Below are positions 32,677 through 44,529 of a stretch of 64,000 nt of DNA, in pieces. The translations under genes were made by a program, and so were the position numbers. Position 1 is the first letter of the stretch, and every line of letters starts with the position of its first letter. This stretch comes from Gnetum montanum (lineage: Eukaryota > Streptophyta > Gnetopsida > Gnetales > Gnetaceae): positions 160,075-224,074 of the forward strand of contig MNCI01037756.1 in assembly GCA_015680685.1 (NCBI GenBank), given 5' to 3'. The notes under the pieces are model-generated. The model made no database searches and was not told the DNA's origin. It saw only the letters and a list, made by a program, of their open reading frames with translations.

Positions 32677-33554
32677 TGATGAATCGTGATTTTCCAGGCC
32701 CCGATATCAAATCCTTGATATCGAGTCCTCAATATTGGGTACAAGATATTGCAGCCTGAGCAACGATATCATATACATGATATCATGTTTCCTGTGTGGA
32801 CCTATAAATAGAAAACTTAGGTACATAGGAAAGGGGGGAGTCAGTAGGTGTAAGTGTAGAGTCTTTTTGTTCATTTTTTGTTCATTTCAATTCTTCCCTA
32901 GTGCATGCCCATAAGTTGATGATTGTAATTGTATGGAACCTTTATTCGAGTGTGACGTACTTGGACACACACATGATCGGCAATAAAGATCAAGATTACT
33001 TCATCATTGTAGCATTGACTTAGCTCTTAATTACTTTAATTTTTAATTTTTATTTACTATTTTCTTTAGTTAATATTTACCTTCTTGTCATTTACATGTC
33101 ATGCTATTAATGAGAAATGAGTATGACTTAATCAGAAGCATTTAAGTGTGACTACTTGGTATCCCAGTAGCATATCTAGGAGTGCTTAAGTAACATGTGC
33201 TTGGTAATCCTAAAAATAGTACATGAAGTCCAAGATGTATATGGATGATTAAGGATGAATTCTCATCGCACTTAGGCTAGCTTAGATTTTTCTTCTCATT
33301 CCCTATTAGCTTAAGATAAGGTTATTTTCCATTGTCTCTAGGAGTATCACTAGCTTAGGATTACATCATTCACCTCACTCTGGACTAAACCATACATGAA
33401 ATAGCAAATACTAGTCCAAGTGGGAAGATAGCGAACTATGATCAACGTGTAATGATCTAGATACCACAACTAGTCTATCTACAAAGTTCAACCAGATCGT
33501 GCGTGAACACTCCTATTCATATGGTTGAGTGTAGGGGTACTTAGCCACTCATCA
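32677..33554 (+). repeat. Element B 3' LTR
   Basis: Begins TGATGAATCG, ends CACTCATCA at 33554, followed by GTGTG. GATATC words at 32699-32790 and TATA box at 32803-32810. It includes a short local duplication, TTTTTGTTCATTT repeated near 32866-32884, absent from the 5' LTR. Confidence 0.9.
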
Positions 33555-33559
33555 GTGTG

Positions 33560-34400
33560 TTTGAATAAGATAGGCTAAAAGTAGCTTGCCATTAGAAATT
33601 TTAGTGTTGTTCTTATTTTTTTGTAATGACCACCACATGGTCCTTCAAGTGCATCTTATAAGACTCTTTGTTAATTTTTCTCTAAAACACACTATGGGAT
33701 TAGACCACCTTCATAAATGTTATAAAAAATTTCTAGAATTTTTGTATCTTTCTTTACTTTGTGGAGAAATTATTCTTTTTATTTTTTATCTCATTCAACA
33801 AGAAGTTCTTTTGTAGTTAAATCAATCATGTAATCAGTAGTCCACAACTTTACTACTAAATCTATAACCATTGCAAACTTCATAAATATGATTTCATTGG
33901 AAAATTGAACTAATAATGGTTCTTGATTCTTTAGAGGATCCTATAATAGTCTTGATAGGTGATGAGCTACTACATTTTTAGTTCCTTTCTTGTCATTTAT
34001 TGTGTTGTCAAATTCTTGTAATATGATTAGCCATCTAATCACTTTTGAACTAGCCACTAGTTTATTTATTAAGAATCTTTCTTTGTGCTTTATATGAACA
34101 TAGATTGACTATAAGATCACATAATGTATAAAATTTTTAAGGGTTTATACCATAGTTATAAGCTCATTTTTTATAGCATTATAGTCAAGTTGTGCTCTTG
34201 TAACACTTCTACTTGTGCAATGTATATAGTATGGTCTCTTTTGATCAACTAATTGGATTAACACTGCTTCCAATGCTTAGTTTGAAGTATCAATCATGAT
34301 GTGGAAAGCTTTTGACTAATCCAAAGCTCTAAGGATTAATGTCTCAATTAGTTTCTGATTTAGGATCTCAAATGCAATTTCACATTATTTTGACCATTAG
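33560..34400 (-). pseudogene. Element D integrase N-terminal part and RNase H
   Basis: Minus-strand reading near 34150-33960 gives IYVHIKHKERFLINKLVASS, KVIRWLIILQEFDNTINDKK and GTKNVVAHHLSRLL. These are the end of a Ty3/gypsy RNase H (TDHAAL-YL--K, RLIRW-LLLQEFD-EI-DKKG--N-VADHLSR). Earlier residues near 34260-34400 are decayed. 33560-33950 should encode the integrase H2C2 region but is too broken to recognise. Confidence 0.65.
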
Positions 34401-35250
34401 AGCGGTGCATCTTTCTTTGTTAGTTTAATAACAAGTTTGCAATCTTTAAAAATTTCTCATTAAATCTTCTATAATATTTTATGTGACCAAGGAATTATCT
34501 AACATCCTTAGTTATCTATGGCCCTTGGATAATATTCTACATGACTCTATGCTTTCTTTGAAGATACTTCTATTCCTTTGTATGATACCTTATGTCCTAG
34601 AACTATGCCATCTTGAATCATTAAATGGCTCTTTTTTCTAATTGAGCATTAAATTTTTTTGAACATATCATTTCAAAATTTTCTCCAAGTAGTTCAAAGC
34701 TTGTTTGAAATAAATTCCATAACTAGAAAAATCATTCATAAATACCTCAAGTCTATTACTAATCAATTTTTTAAAGATGCTAGGCGTAAGTCTCTAAAAT
34801 GTTACTGAAGTATTACATAAGTCAAATGACATTTTCCTACATGCAAAAATTTCCCATGAGTTAGTAAATAGTTTCTTTTCTTGATCTTCTAGTCCGATAT
34901 AGAAAACTATAATATTTTTGTCTCATAATAGTATCCAGAACTTGATCAATAAATGATAAAAAATGATTTTTAAATGTTTCCATATTTAATAATTATAAAT
35001 CTATATAGATCCTCCACTTACTACCTTTCTTTGGAANATAAATCTATATAGATCCTCCACTTACTACCTTTCTTTGGAATAATGAACAATAGGCTAACTC
35101 ACTCATTTTCTACAATACAATAGATGAATCCTACCTTTAGTAGCTTCTCTAGTTCTTGTTTGATAACTTCTTTAAGTTTTGAGTTCAATATTCATTGAGG
35201 TTATCATTGTGGCTTAACAATTGGATCTGTGTAGACATGATGTTAATAAA
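34401..35250 (-). pseudogene. Element D reverse transcriptase
   Basis: It lies between RNase H and protease on the minus strand and matches the minus-strand RT of G (53580-54420) in order: the segment near 35090-35180 corresponds to 54220-54310, and the primer-grip/thumb text near 34600-34700 to 53760-53830 (shared AAATGGCTCTTTT..TAATTGAGC-type words). Stops in all frames; the catalytic motif is not intact. Confidence 0.55.
34995..35079. other. False 42-bp duplication around a single N (assembly join)
   Basis: 34995-35036 (ATAAATCTATATAGATCC...) is repeated exactly at 35038-35079 on the other side of N35037. Same signature as 30311-30403: an untrimmed contig overlap. Confidence 0.85.
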
Positions 35251-35639
35251 TTCATGGATCAATAGTAGTGTGATCTTATCACAAGACCATGTGAATGCAG
35301 TTGCCCTTTTGTTTATCACTTTCAATAATCTGCTTTTATGATTACCATTTCTAATAATTAATTTTTTATTATTTAAAAAACATATTTAAGTACATCTAAT
35401 AAGGCTTTTAGTTTTAGTAGTTCTGGTTCATACTTATTTGGCATCTCTTACTCTTCTCATTTAGCATCTTCTTTTTGTTGGAACTTATTATAGGAAAGTT
35501 GTCTTCGTATCTATTTCATTTTATCAGTTTCTTCTATAGAGGAAATTGTAATTTTCTTGACTAGTTTCATGCATATATTTAATTTAGATTTTGCTTCATT
35601 GATCAGCCACTAGGAATCTTCTTGTTTTGTGGCTACTAC

Positions 35640-36150
35640 ATATAAGCACTATTGTACACACATGTCTTCAATGCATTGTTTGCATGCAATTATGATATCT
35701 TATCTTGTTGTTCAAATTTTCTACATGAAATTACACCTATTATCATTGTATGTGATACATGGAATTATGCATCTTTGAATGGTTTCAACTTCATCCTCAA
35801 ATACTTTCAAGGATAAGTCTCTAATCCTAAGCTTACCATCCATAGTGCTAAGCCATGCTCTTCCTATAATGATACGAAATTCTCCTTTGTTCTTCTCCAT
35901 GTGAATAATAATAAAATTTGTAGGATAAGACCAGCTACTTATGCTAGTCACCATGTCTTCCACTTGTTCAAGTGAAATAATAATAGACTAATCAGTCAAC
36001 TCTAGTCAAATATTACATTTCTTTAAGGGAGATAAATTTTAGGCCTTGTAGATATCCTGAAAGATGAGATTCATCCCTAACCCAAAATCTAATAGAGGTT
36101 TGCATGGCTCATATCCTACTATTTGGAGATAGATTAAAGGACTTCCTAGA
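35640..36150 (-). pseudogene. Element D aspartic protease
   Basis: An 80-residue open part (35963-35721) reads MEDMVTSISSWSYPTNFIII, then GEFRIIIGRAWLSTMDGKLR and IRDLSLKVFEDEV. It aligns with G's protease (GDFPIIMERAWLSTIDAHLG, ICDLSLEISKENV). The 'GRAWL-----' block is typical of the C-terminal half of the Ty3/gypsy protease; the active-site DSG-type triad upstream is not recognisable. Confidence 0.7.
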
Positions 36151-37700
36151 TCTATTTATTTCTTGGGAAGTGCTTTGACCTTAATCCAATGTATTATAGT
36201 TTGTGTAACCATGATAGTTATTAGATTCTTTTCTAGTTGATACTGGAAGCATGGTATTCATTTAAAGACTTAGCATGGGATGAGTACAATTAGATGAGGC
36301 TCCTATCCTTTACACTTTTTATGGACTAGCCCTAAAGAAGGAGCATTTTCTTTATCTTGGCTCACTAGTGCTAGTAATGTCCTCTTCTGTGCTAACTACC
36401 CTTGTAGCATTTTTCCATTTTGGATTTGTTGGTATTTCTCCTTGCATTATTGGCAATGGTATTGGTGGTAAAGGATTAGAAGCCTAATAAGATGGACCTA
36501 CTATTAGTTGAGATATTTAATATTTTGATTTCATGCATGGGGGTTGTAGGTCTATGATGTTCAACTAAATAGTAGGAAGAGCAAGCTTGGACATAAGTAT
36601 TACCAAGGGATAGAGGATGTTGGACATAGTATCTTTCAGGATCTAGCTAACAACAAAGATATTTTTATTGCCACTACCATTGGCACTATTCTTGTAGTTA
36701 AGGATAAGCCTCACCTAGATAATGTGATTCTTGATAGGGTTGCCTATAATTACCTTGTGGATAAGGTAATCATCTAGAAACTTTATTTTTCATGAATTTT
36801 GAATTAAGTATGTATGCTCTAGACTCTTATAAGTGAGCCATAATATGACAAAATCCCTTAGGGTATTCATAATAGTATGCATTACAATCATTATCATATT
36901 TAGAACTTGAGTCTATAACCTTCTCTACTATAGTAACCTTTCCTTTGTTTTTATAATTCCCACATCTGCTATCCTTCTTCTTATTATTATCCTTATTTTT
37001 TTTAATGCTTATTTAGTCTTCTTCTCTACTATATTAACATCTATTGTAAACTTTTCATTCAAAATATCTAACATTTTCTCTACCTTTGTTGTAATATCAT
37101 TTACTAATTTCTGAATAAGTAGAATCTTTTACCAAATCACATCTTCTATTTTTTTTCTCATGTCTCACATATCCTCATATATAATTTTCTAATAATAGAG
37201 TTTCTATTGTATTTTTTAGCTAACTCTCTCTAACATTGCTTTCTTTCTTCTTTTTCCACTTAATCCAGTAACTATTAAGTTCAATGAGCTTTTGTTTTTG
37301 ATAATCTTCCTTGGGCATATACTTCCAAGGTCTCTCTTGTTTTGTTTCTTAACCCATAAATTACGTGTCATAGTTGTTCCTTTTGGGAAAATCCATGGTC
37401 TAGACATCTATGGAATAGTGAAAGTACCTATCCATTACTACATCAAGGGATCTATGTGTCCCTTATTTCCATCCTTGGATTTTTTTTATTGAGTTTGATT
37501 CTCTAGAATAGGTTTAATACTTATTATTATAGATCTCTAGCATGGTGCTCCATCCTTTAATTGATTCTAGTTCTAAGGATTTGTACAAGCTTTCTTCTTC
37601 CTTTATGAATGTTCTAGAAAATAACTTTAATTTTTATCAATCATTCTATGTGTTTTGGACTTTGCAAAACTATAAGCCCTTCTAATAATTATAGACAAAA
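36151..37700 (-). pseudogene. Element D gag
   Basis: The minus-strand order is similar to G gag (54420 upstream to 57000): LELESIKGWSTMLEIYNNKY and TYSRESNSIKKIQGWK (compare LEPESIHRWSTMLELFNDKY), then GHRSLDVVMDRY-type text, then LLIQKLVNDITTKVEKMLDI and LNEKFTIDVNIVEKKTK, then a P/Y/Q-rich tail. Many stops and frameshifts. Beyond 37700 similarity fades and D's 5' LTR was not found. Confidence 0.55.
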
Positions 37701-38599
37701 AGGCCCAATAACTAGGGTTCTTTAATCGTAAAGCACAAAGTATTAAACTTAGTCTATCACCTAACATAGGCTTAGAGAAGTTCATGCAACCTAGGTTTAG
37801 AAAGAAAAGGTTTATCCTTTTTCATGAAAATTGTATCAAGCTTTCCACTTGAAGTTAAATCTACTCACTTCGCATGTGAGCCAGTCCTCTACTTCTAATT
37901 GTAAAATGAAAGGAAAGGACTAATTCTTCTACAACTAAGAACATGCTATTTTGTACCTCAAGGAATCACTTCTCATGCTTAGTCATAAGCTTCTACAAGC
38001 ATGTGCAACTATCTTAGGATTCTAGCTTCACTATGGCATCATCAAAATCCTTAACTAAAAGATGAGACACACTAATTTTCTACCTCTTAAAAGTGATTCA
38101 TCCCAAATTCATTTTTATGTCATCTAATCTATCTCACATTTGCTAATTTATTTAGGGTACATTATAACTTCCTTTAAGAAGTGGTTATCTCTAGCTAGCC
38201 ATCTTTGTATGTTCACAAGGATTAATCAATGTAATTCTTAGTGCAAAAGTTCATAATGAAGGTTTTCTTATTCCTAAGAGCTTGTCATTCTTTCCAAGTA
38301 TCCTTCTTGAATAATGTGCTCTACAAATATACCAAGAATTCAACCTTCTGATTTGGAGCAAAACCTATAGTATGCATATTGATGATGGAATAGATCCATC
38401 ATCCTTTAACTATATTAATGTTTGGTGGTCCCTAAGACCTTAATGTTTTTGGATTAGTATTCTTTAAATTGAACTTTTAGAGCATTAAAACATGGAACAC
38501 TAGATGGTATTTGGCTAGATATGCTAGTAGTTGCAATTTGTAAATAATTATGTTAACATGAGCAAGGAACTTAAGGTCCATCATAGCACATTAAGAACT
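37701..38599. other. Unassigned DNA between D and H
   Basis: No coding, LTR end or tRNA primer site could be identified. It should hold D's 5' LTR and H's 3' LTR if these survive. Confidence 0.35.
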
Positions 38600-39400
38600 T
38601 CTAGCTAGCCCCATTCTTTGATTTCATCTACCCCACAAAATTCATTTTCAACAAAGCCCATTTTCCAATAGTAAAATCTAATAATTTTCTTCTATTATCT
38701 ATGTGTTTCTTCATACATTGAACAAATTTCTTCAAGTACAACCTAGCAACTTGGATATGATCCACCCAAGATTTGAAAAATTCATTCACTGAAGGATTGA
38801 AATCTTGACGTGAGTTTTCCACTAGTTGACGGATGGGTGATTACCTTTCTAAGGAAAAATCTACTAGACAGAGTTTTGTTGTTTAGGACTTCTAAATATT
38901 GCAGTTGAACTAAGCCATAGGTAATTAAGTACCTCAGATACTTCTCTAAAAACTCTATTTATCCATTTCATCTTTCTATTTATTAATGGATGATACCCCA
39001 AGGATATCCATAACTTCTTACCCAACATTTCGAAAAACTTTTGCTAAAAATATCATGTGAAACAGTAGTCATGATTAGAAATAATTCTTTACAACAACCC
39101 AAAGTAACAAACTACATTGTTCAGAAATAAGAATGTTACATCCTTAGCTATGCAAAGGATAAAACATGAAATGAATATGTCATACTTCGAGAACTTATTC
39201 ATAACTACAATGATGTTTGAAATTTACTATAATATGGGAAGTCCTATGATAAAACTCATGGATATGATCATCCATGGAAGCTCTAGAATTTCCAAGAGAT
39301 GAAGAATTCCCTCTAGCTTCTTATTGGAACTTTTATCTTGCTAGAAAATCAAACAACTTGGCATAAAATCTACCACATCAACCCCCAAGTTAGGCCAATA
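38600..39400 (-). pseudogene. Element H integrase
   Basis: The minus strand reads WMIISMSFIIGLPIL (compare W--ISMDFI-GLP), VVMNKFSKYDIF (compare VVVDRFSK-AHF), IISNHDYCFT (compare VSDRDPRFTS), FFEMLGKKLWISLGYHP, and at 38822-38628 the open end VARLYLKKFVQCMKKHIDNR then KLLDFTIGKWALLKMNF. First two catalytic aspartates replaced (D-to-S and D-to-N); not functional. Confidence 0.7.
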
Positions 39401-40239
39401 AAAACTCCACTCTACCAACACCATAATTTGTTTGTGTTTGGAATGACCATTTTATAGATTACTATGACATTTATAAATTATTTGAGAACACAAATAATCT
39501 CAATTAGAAATATAAATTTAATTCTATTGAGACATGAGTAATCCATCAACTTCGCTAAAATTTGAGTCACCACCTTCATGGACTAGTTTCAACAACTCTT
39601 GATCATGTTGATATTAATGTAATTCCTTCTTGATTTTATACTAGTTTTTATGGCCAACCATCACCCAAGATTTATTAGATTGATCCACCACCTCCATTGA
39701 GTATACCTGAGAATGTCTTCTTAATGCATCTACTACCATATTCTTCCTTCCTAGCTAATATACAAACTAAATATCAATCTCTTATAATAGGCCCAAGCAT
39801 TAAGCTACTTTGGTTTCAGTTTGGATTGGTTGAGAAGATAGCTTATAGTAGTTTTTTCAGTTTTGACTACCAAAGGATCACCAAGGAGATAGTATCATCA
39901 TGTACAAAAATAATTCATGATGGAAAATATCTCTTTTTCATGCACCAGCCACAACTACATTGTCTAATTTATATTTTTAGATTTAAATACCAATGAATGA
40001 TTGTCTTGAAAAAACACATCACTAATCACCTCATCTGAAGCATTTGTATGAACTTCAAATGATTTCAAGATGCTAGGAAGGACCAACATGGATTGAGTTA
40101 TGACAGTTATCCTAATTTTAATAAACGTTTGTTATATTGGTCACTCCATTTCTAGAGAACATCCTTCTTTTGCAAATTAGTTAAGAATATCATTACTTAA
40201 TAGAATCTCTAAATAAACTTTCTATAATAACTTGCCAAC
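39401..40239 (-). pseudogene. Element H RNase H / integrase linker, heavily decayed
   Basis: By position between RT and integrase. Minus-strand frames contain only short recognisable words. No catalytic residues can be placed. Confidence 0.35.
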
Positions 40240-41153
40240 CCCAAGAATTCGTGTAGTTGATGCACATCTTTTGGTATAGGTCGTGCGATAAAAGCCTTCA
40301 CTCTTTTTTCATCTAGTTTCACCTTATCTCCACAAATAATGTGGCTTAAGGATGTCAATTTTGGATTACCAAATTTTCACTTTTCTTACTTAACATGTAG
40401 TTTGTGCTTCCATAATTTGGAGAATGCTAGCTCTAGAAGTTGAATTTTCTTTTTCATCAAATGCATGTATATCAAAATATCATTGATATATACCATGATA
40501 AACTTGTATATGTATGGATGAAACATTTCATTTATGAGTATGAAAAATGTAGCTAGGGTTTTATACAATTCAAAAGACATGATCATCCACTTGTACGAGC
40601 CATAACAAGTAACATATGTTATCATTTCCTCATCACCCTCCATGATGTACACTGAATAGTAACCTTGATGAAGTTCATGTGGAGAGAAGACTTGAGCCCC
40701 TACTAGCTACTCAAATAGGTCCAAAACTAATGATATTAGATATCTATTCTTGATGGTATATTTCTTTAGTAGTTTGAAGTCACAACACAATCTTAACAAG
40801 TCATCTTTCCTCTTAGCAAATAACATTGAAACTTCATAAAAAGATTTGAAGGGTTAGATGTAATTCTTTTCTACTATACTTGCCAACTACTTTCTTAGTT
40901 CCTCTAGCTCAAGGATGGTCATTTTGTAAGGTTATTACTTAGAAGGGTTAGTTTCTAGTAGCACCTCAATCTTATGATCAATGATCTATCATTTTGATGA
41001 TTCTCTAGGTAATTCCACTGACATTAAATTCTTATACCTTCCTACCACATTCTCAATTCACATGTTAATCCATGTAGTACTTCCATCTTATGTCTTTGTC
41101 AACACTTCTAGGAACATTTATTAAGTTCGATCTCTCATAACTTATTTCGTCAT
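40240..41153 (-). pseudogene. Element H reverse transcriptase
   Basis: An 88-residue open part (40652-40386) reads TYVTCYGSYKWMIMSFELYK, TLATFFILINEMFHPYIYKF and IMVYINDILIYMHLMKK. It matches the chromovirus RT block '[35 protein letters not shown]'. The catalytic YLDD is YIND here, with the first aspartate replaced. The 41153 end is cut by the solo LTR. Confidence 0.75.
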
Positions 41154-42052
41154 TGATGAGTCATGTTTTATAGGACCATGATATTAGGTATCTGATATCA
41201 GGGCTACAATGCCAAGTATCTAATATTGGGGCACAACCTTTGATGTCGAACATCTAATGTTTTCCCTTTCATGTGATCCTATAAATACAGCACTTGGGTG
41301 CATGGTTGGGACATAATAGATAGCAAATAGCATAGAAGATAGAGTTAGATTCATAGGTTTTTAATGTCAAGTTTTCTATTAGTTCCCAGTGCATGCCTAC
41401 AGTGTGATGTTAAGTGATTGTATGGTATCCTTATTCGAGTATGACATACTTGGATGCATTACATGACCAACAATAAAGATTGAGATTACTTTCATCATTG
41501 TCGCATTCACTTAGATTTATTATTTCTGTTAATTACTTAAATGTTTACTATTTTCCCTAGTTAATGTTTTCATTTATTTCTCTTTATTATTCCTATCATA
41601 AGCAGAATGAGTATGACTAATCATAAGCACTTAAGTGTAATTACTTTTTAGCCCAAAAATGTATCATTTGGTATGCCCAATGACGTATTCTTGGTAATCC
41701 TAGCAATAGTTACGTGAACTCCAAGGCATGTGTGGGTGATTAGAAATGGATTCTCATTGCACATAGGCTAGTTTAGACTTTACTTTTCATTGTTAATTAG
41801 ATTAAACAATTAAGTTCTTTATTATCATTAGGTGTAGCTTGGGCCTAAACAACATCAACTATCTTACATGTCACTTTGGACTAAACAATATGTGGCAAGA
41901 CTACCACTAGTCCAAGTGGGAAGATAGAGAACTACAATCAAGGCATAACAATCTAGATACCACAACTAGTCCTGTCCATGGAATTCAACTGAATCATGCA
42001 TGAACACCTATGATTTGTATGGTTGGGCATAGGGGTATCTCGTCACTCATTA
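41154..42052 (+). repeat. Solo LTR inserted in H
   Basis: Starts TGATGAG (41154), ends CTCATTA (42052), flanked by GTCAT (41149-41153) and ATCAT (42053-42057), a one-mismatch target duplication. GATATC-type words at 41188-41260, TATA box TATAAATA at 41280-41287, and the body (CAGTGCATGCC, CAATAAAGATTGAGATTACT, CATTGTCGCATTCACTTAG) match element B LTRs in the same orientation. Confidence 0.8.
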
Positions 42053-42057
42053 ATCAT

Positions 42058-43990
42058 CATAGGAAAAATGATCTAGGCTTCATGAATAGTATTAGTTACT
42101 CTTGGTGTAGGGGTTTTCTCTGCATAGGATAAATACTCATACAACCAACACCTTTTTCTTCCTAAAGAATTCTTTTTTACAAATTTCTTAAAAAGAATCA
42201 ATCTCTAGGACTAAGAAATCTAGCTTTATACTCCACTTGTCTATTTTCACATCCATAACTCTCATGACTCCCATGCACCTGGTTAGATAAAACTTGGCTA
42301 ACTTGCAAGATGTCAAAGCCAATTGTACCCATAAATTGAAGGTACAAATGATTCCTTGTGAAACAAATTTGTGACTATAACTATGTTAACCAAGACATTT
42401 ATTATCTTTGATGGAAACTACACTCTAATCATCTATACTAAATGCAAGCTAGGTTGTTGCTTTGGTTGTTCCCCTTGGACATTTTATTGAAGTCCTACTA
42501 AGCTTCAAGAGATGTGCTCAATCACACTAAGGGACTTGATATATTATCCAATTTCATTCATCTTAGTTTCTTATAATTAAGGCTATGATTGATACTTCAG
42601 AGCATTTAATCATTGGTTACCATTTACACCCATTTTAGTTGATTTTCAATTAGGGTTTTATGAGTAGTCCTAAGCAACATGATTTCTAAAGAAAATGAAA
42701 CACCATGTGCTAGGACACTTGAGAGGATTGTTCATGGGTACTTTAAAGCATGAACTCTTGCTCCTAAACTTGTCATAGCCTTAAAGAGTTCATCACTTTT
42801 CATTACCCTAAGAAAAAAATTAAGAACTAGGGATAATAGTAGAATGTAGACACCAAAAGCCATTCCAAAATTTCTTTCACCAAACTCACCTAATCCATAA
42901 CTAGATCTTTTACCATTTTGATAGGCATTAGCTCCATTCTTATCTTATGTTTGGGACTTTGAGGTAACCACTAGATTAGTCACTAATTCAAGTGCTTCCA
43001 TGTATTCCAAGATCTTGTGAGTTGTCATCCCTTACTAGGCCTAGGGTTCTAGGCCATTAGAGTAAAAGAAGAAATTAGTTTCATCATCCATCACTAGATT
43101 TTGCAAGATTACTTCTTAGAATTCTTGGAGATAATCCTCTAGCTTCTCAATATACTAGAGTTCCTTCAACTTTTCTCATGCTTTATCAATGAAAGTGCTT
43201 GAATGGAAGTTCTTCACTAAAGTAGTTTTGAGATCATCCCATGTTTCAACTAATCTTTGAGCTATTTCTAATTTCATTTCTTGGATAATGCTAAGCCAGG
43301 AAGTCTAAGAAAATTCTCCAAAAATTGAAAAGTGATGTTGTATTTCATATCTTCTATATATTTATTCATGTTAATGAAGTGCTCCATCTCAAAGATGAAG
43401 GCATCCAAGAGCTTGTCAACACAATTACACTTTGTACCTCTTGAGCTCTTTGTTTCAAAACTTATGGATTAATCATCCCAAACCAAATGTAATTGCCTTT
43501 GCTTAATAGCCATATGGTCCTCCAATTTCTCATTTCTTTCCTTGAGTTTATTTTCCTATGCCTCTAGGATCACCATTCTTTACAAGACATCACCTATATA
43601 GACTTGGATGTCATCAAAAATATCCCCCATCTATTCCACATAATTCTATAGAACAAAATTTTAGGTTGTGGAGAGCTTGTGCTTATCTTCTAAAGATATA
43701 AGACATTAATATTATCAATAAAATAATGGATTATTTTAATTCACTTTACCACTAGCAAATGACTAATGATCATACTATCAATTTCAAGAAGCTATATCCA
43801 TAGCTTACACATCTTGTCAAGGGATTAATCCTTGTGCTTCTTGATATGCACATTGTCATCATTCAAGTTCTCATGTTTAGAGGTCACATCATGTGCTTTA
43901 TTATGCACATAATCCTCTGTGTTGTTCTAAGGGTTAGAACTAGTAGGAGCCTAACTAGAGAGGTAGCTTTTCTTTCTCTTCTTCTTGTGT
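42058..43990 (-). pseudogene. Element H gag and protease region
   Basis: Minus-strand reading near 43430-43290 gives VDKLLDAFIFEMEHFINMNK, YIEDMKYNITFQFLENFL and LPGLALSKK, gag-like in style (compare EMERYF-----Y-EDMK). The remainder is stop-rich and only positionally assigned. A 72-residue plus-strand frame at 43834-44052 is a shadow. Confidence 0.45.
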
Positions 43991-44059
43991 GCCATGGTTG
44001 TCAAGGAGTTTCAAGTAATGAATCACAAATCACCACTAATCTTGAACCATGAACCTTCA

Positions 44060-44071
44060 ACTTTGATACTA
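44060..44071 (-). promoter_or_regulatory. Element H primer-binding site
   Basis: Minus strand TAGTATCAAAGT two bases from the LTR end TGTTACA; 9 of 12 matches to TGGTATCAGAGC (initiator tRNA-Met), all differences transitions. Confidence 0.55.
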
Positions 44072-44073
44072 AG

Positions 44074-44525
44074 TGTAACAATTTCACCCTTTCAAAAAAT
44101 CATTCAATGTTACCTAAGAGTCTAGAAACATCAATGAGGGAGTATAGACTCAAGATGAACTACATCTCAAAATGTAGAGTGCTTACAAGCATATCATAGG
44201 AACACACAACATATTAGTCATTGGCTAGAGGTGCATTAGATACATCATAAGCAAATGAATATACAACTATACCAATGAGATGTGAACACCCATAGAATCA
44301 CATACATATGATACTAATTCCCTTAGAGAGTTAAGATGAATTTCTACTCTAATGCATCTATTTCTAAACCCTTCTCTAAAGAGAAGGACAATGACCCAAG
44401 CTAGGGAGGTGAAGTCTCCCCAATAAGCCTGCATATCCTATGAGAAGATTCACAAAGGAATCAAGACCATCTAATTCTCTGGTTATGGTTAAGATAGGAC
44501 AAAACTTGATAGAATCTACATAGTT
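44074..44525 (-). repeat. Element H 5' LTR fragment, arm 1 of an inverted pair
   Basis: Its reverse complement aligns end to end with 45360-45782: ATCTAATGCACCTCT/ATCTGATGCACCTCT, CCAATGACTAATA (identical), GAAGGACAATG/CATTGTCCTTCTC and AAAGGGTGA near the end. Many substitutions. It is truncated at its outer end near 44525. Confidence 0.6.
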
Positions 44526-44529
44526 CACA

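Larger units (their letters stand above)
25613..33554 (+). mobile_element. Element B: Ty3/gypsy-derived element with gag and third ORF, no pol
   Basis: LTRs 25613-26480 and 32677-33554, perfect GTGTG duplication, decayed tRNA-Asp primer site (26482-26498), polypurine tract (32668-32676). Interior order: gag (26613-27601), spacer (27602-28828) with a sequence gap, a solo LTR of a related family (28829-29435), the third ORF (29658-32496), short 3' UTR. No protease, RT, RNase H or integrase was seen. It looks like a deletion derivative of an element organised as D, keeping gag and third ORF but losing pol. Confidence 0.85.
2542..37700 (-). mobile_element. Element D: old Ty3/gypsy retrotransposon with third ORF, interrupted twice
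   Basis: On the minus strand, high to low coordinates, the recognisable order is gag (36250-37700), protease (35640-36150), RT (34400-35250), RNase H (33850-34400), integrase (25612 down to 24620), a spacer (22440-24620), then a large third ORF (22433-20687, resuming at 3598-2542). Two later insertions split it: B (25613-33554) within integrase and F (3604-20681) within the third ORF. Removing them leaves roughly 10 kb, a normal length for an Athila/Tat-type element. Neither LTR was found. Treating the pol part and third-ORF part as one element is an inference from orientation, order and the same gag-spacer-third ORF order in B. Confidence 0.6.
38600..44073 (-). mobile_element. Element H: decayed chromovirus-like Ty3/gypsy element
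   Basis: Minus-strand order from the primer site at 44060-44071: gag (43000-43990), protease/linker region (42060-42900), then a solo LTR insertion, RT (40240-41153), RNase H, integrase (38600-39400). The integrase end FVQCMKKHIDNRRKLLDFTI matches RAQRRMKKYADKHRRDVEF-type chromovirus integrases, distinct from D and G. Primer site is initiator tRNA-Met-like. 5' LTR at 44074 upward. Stops throughout. Confidence 0.65.
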
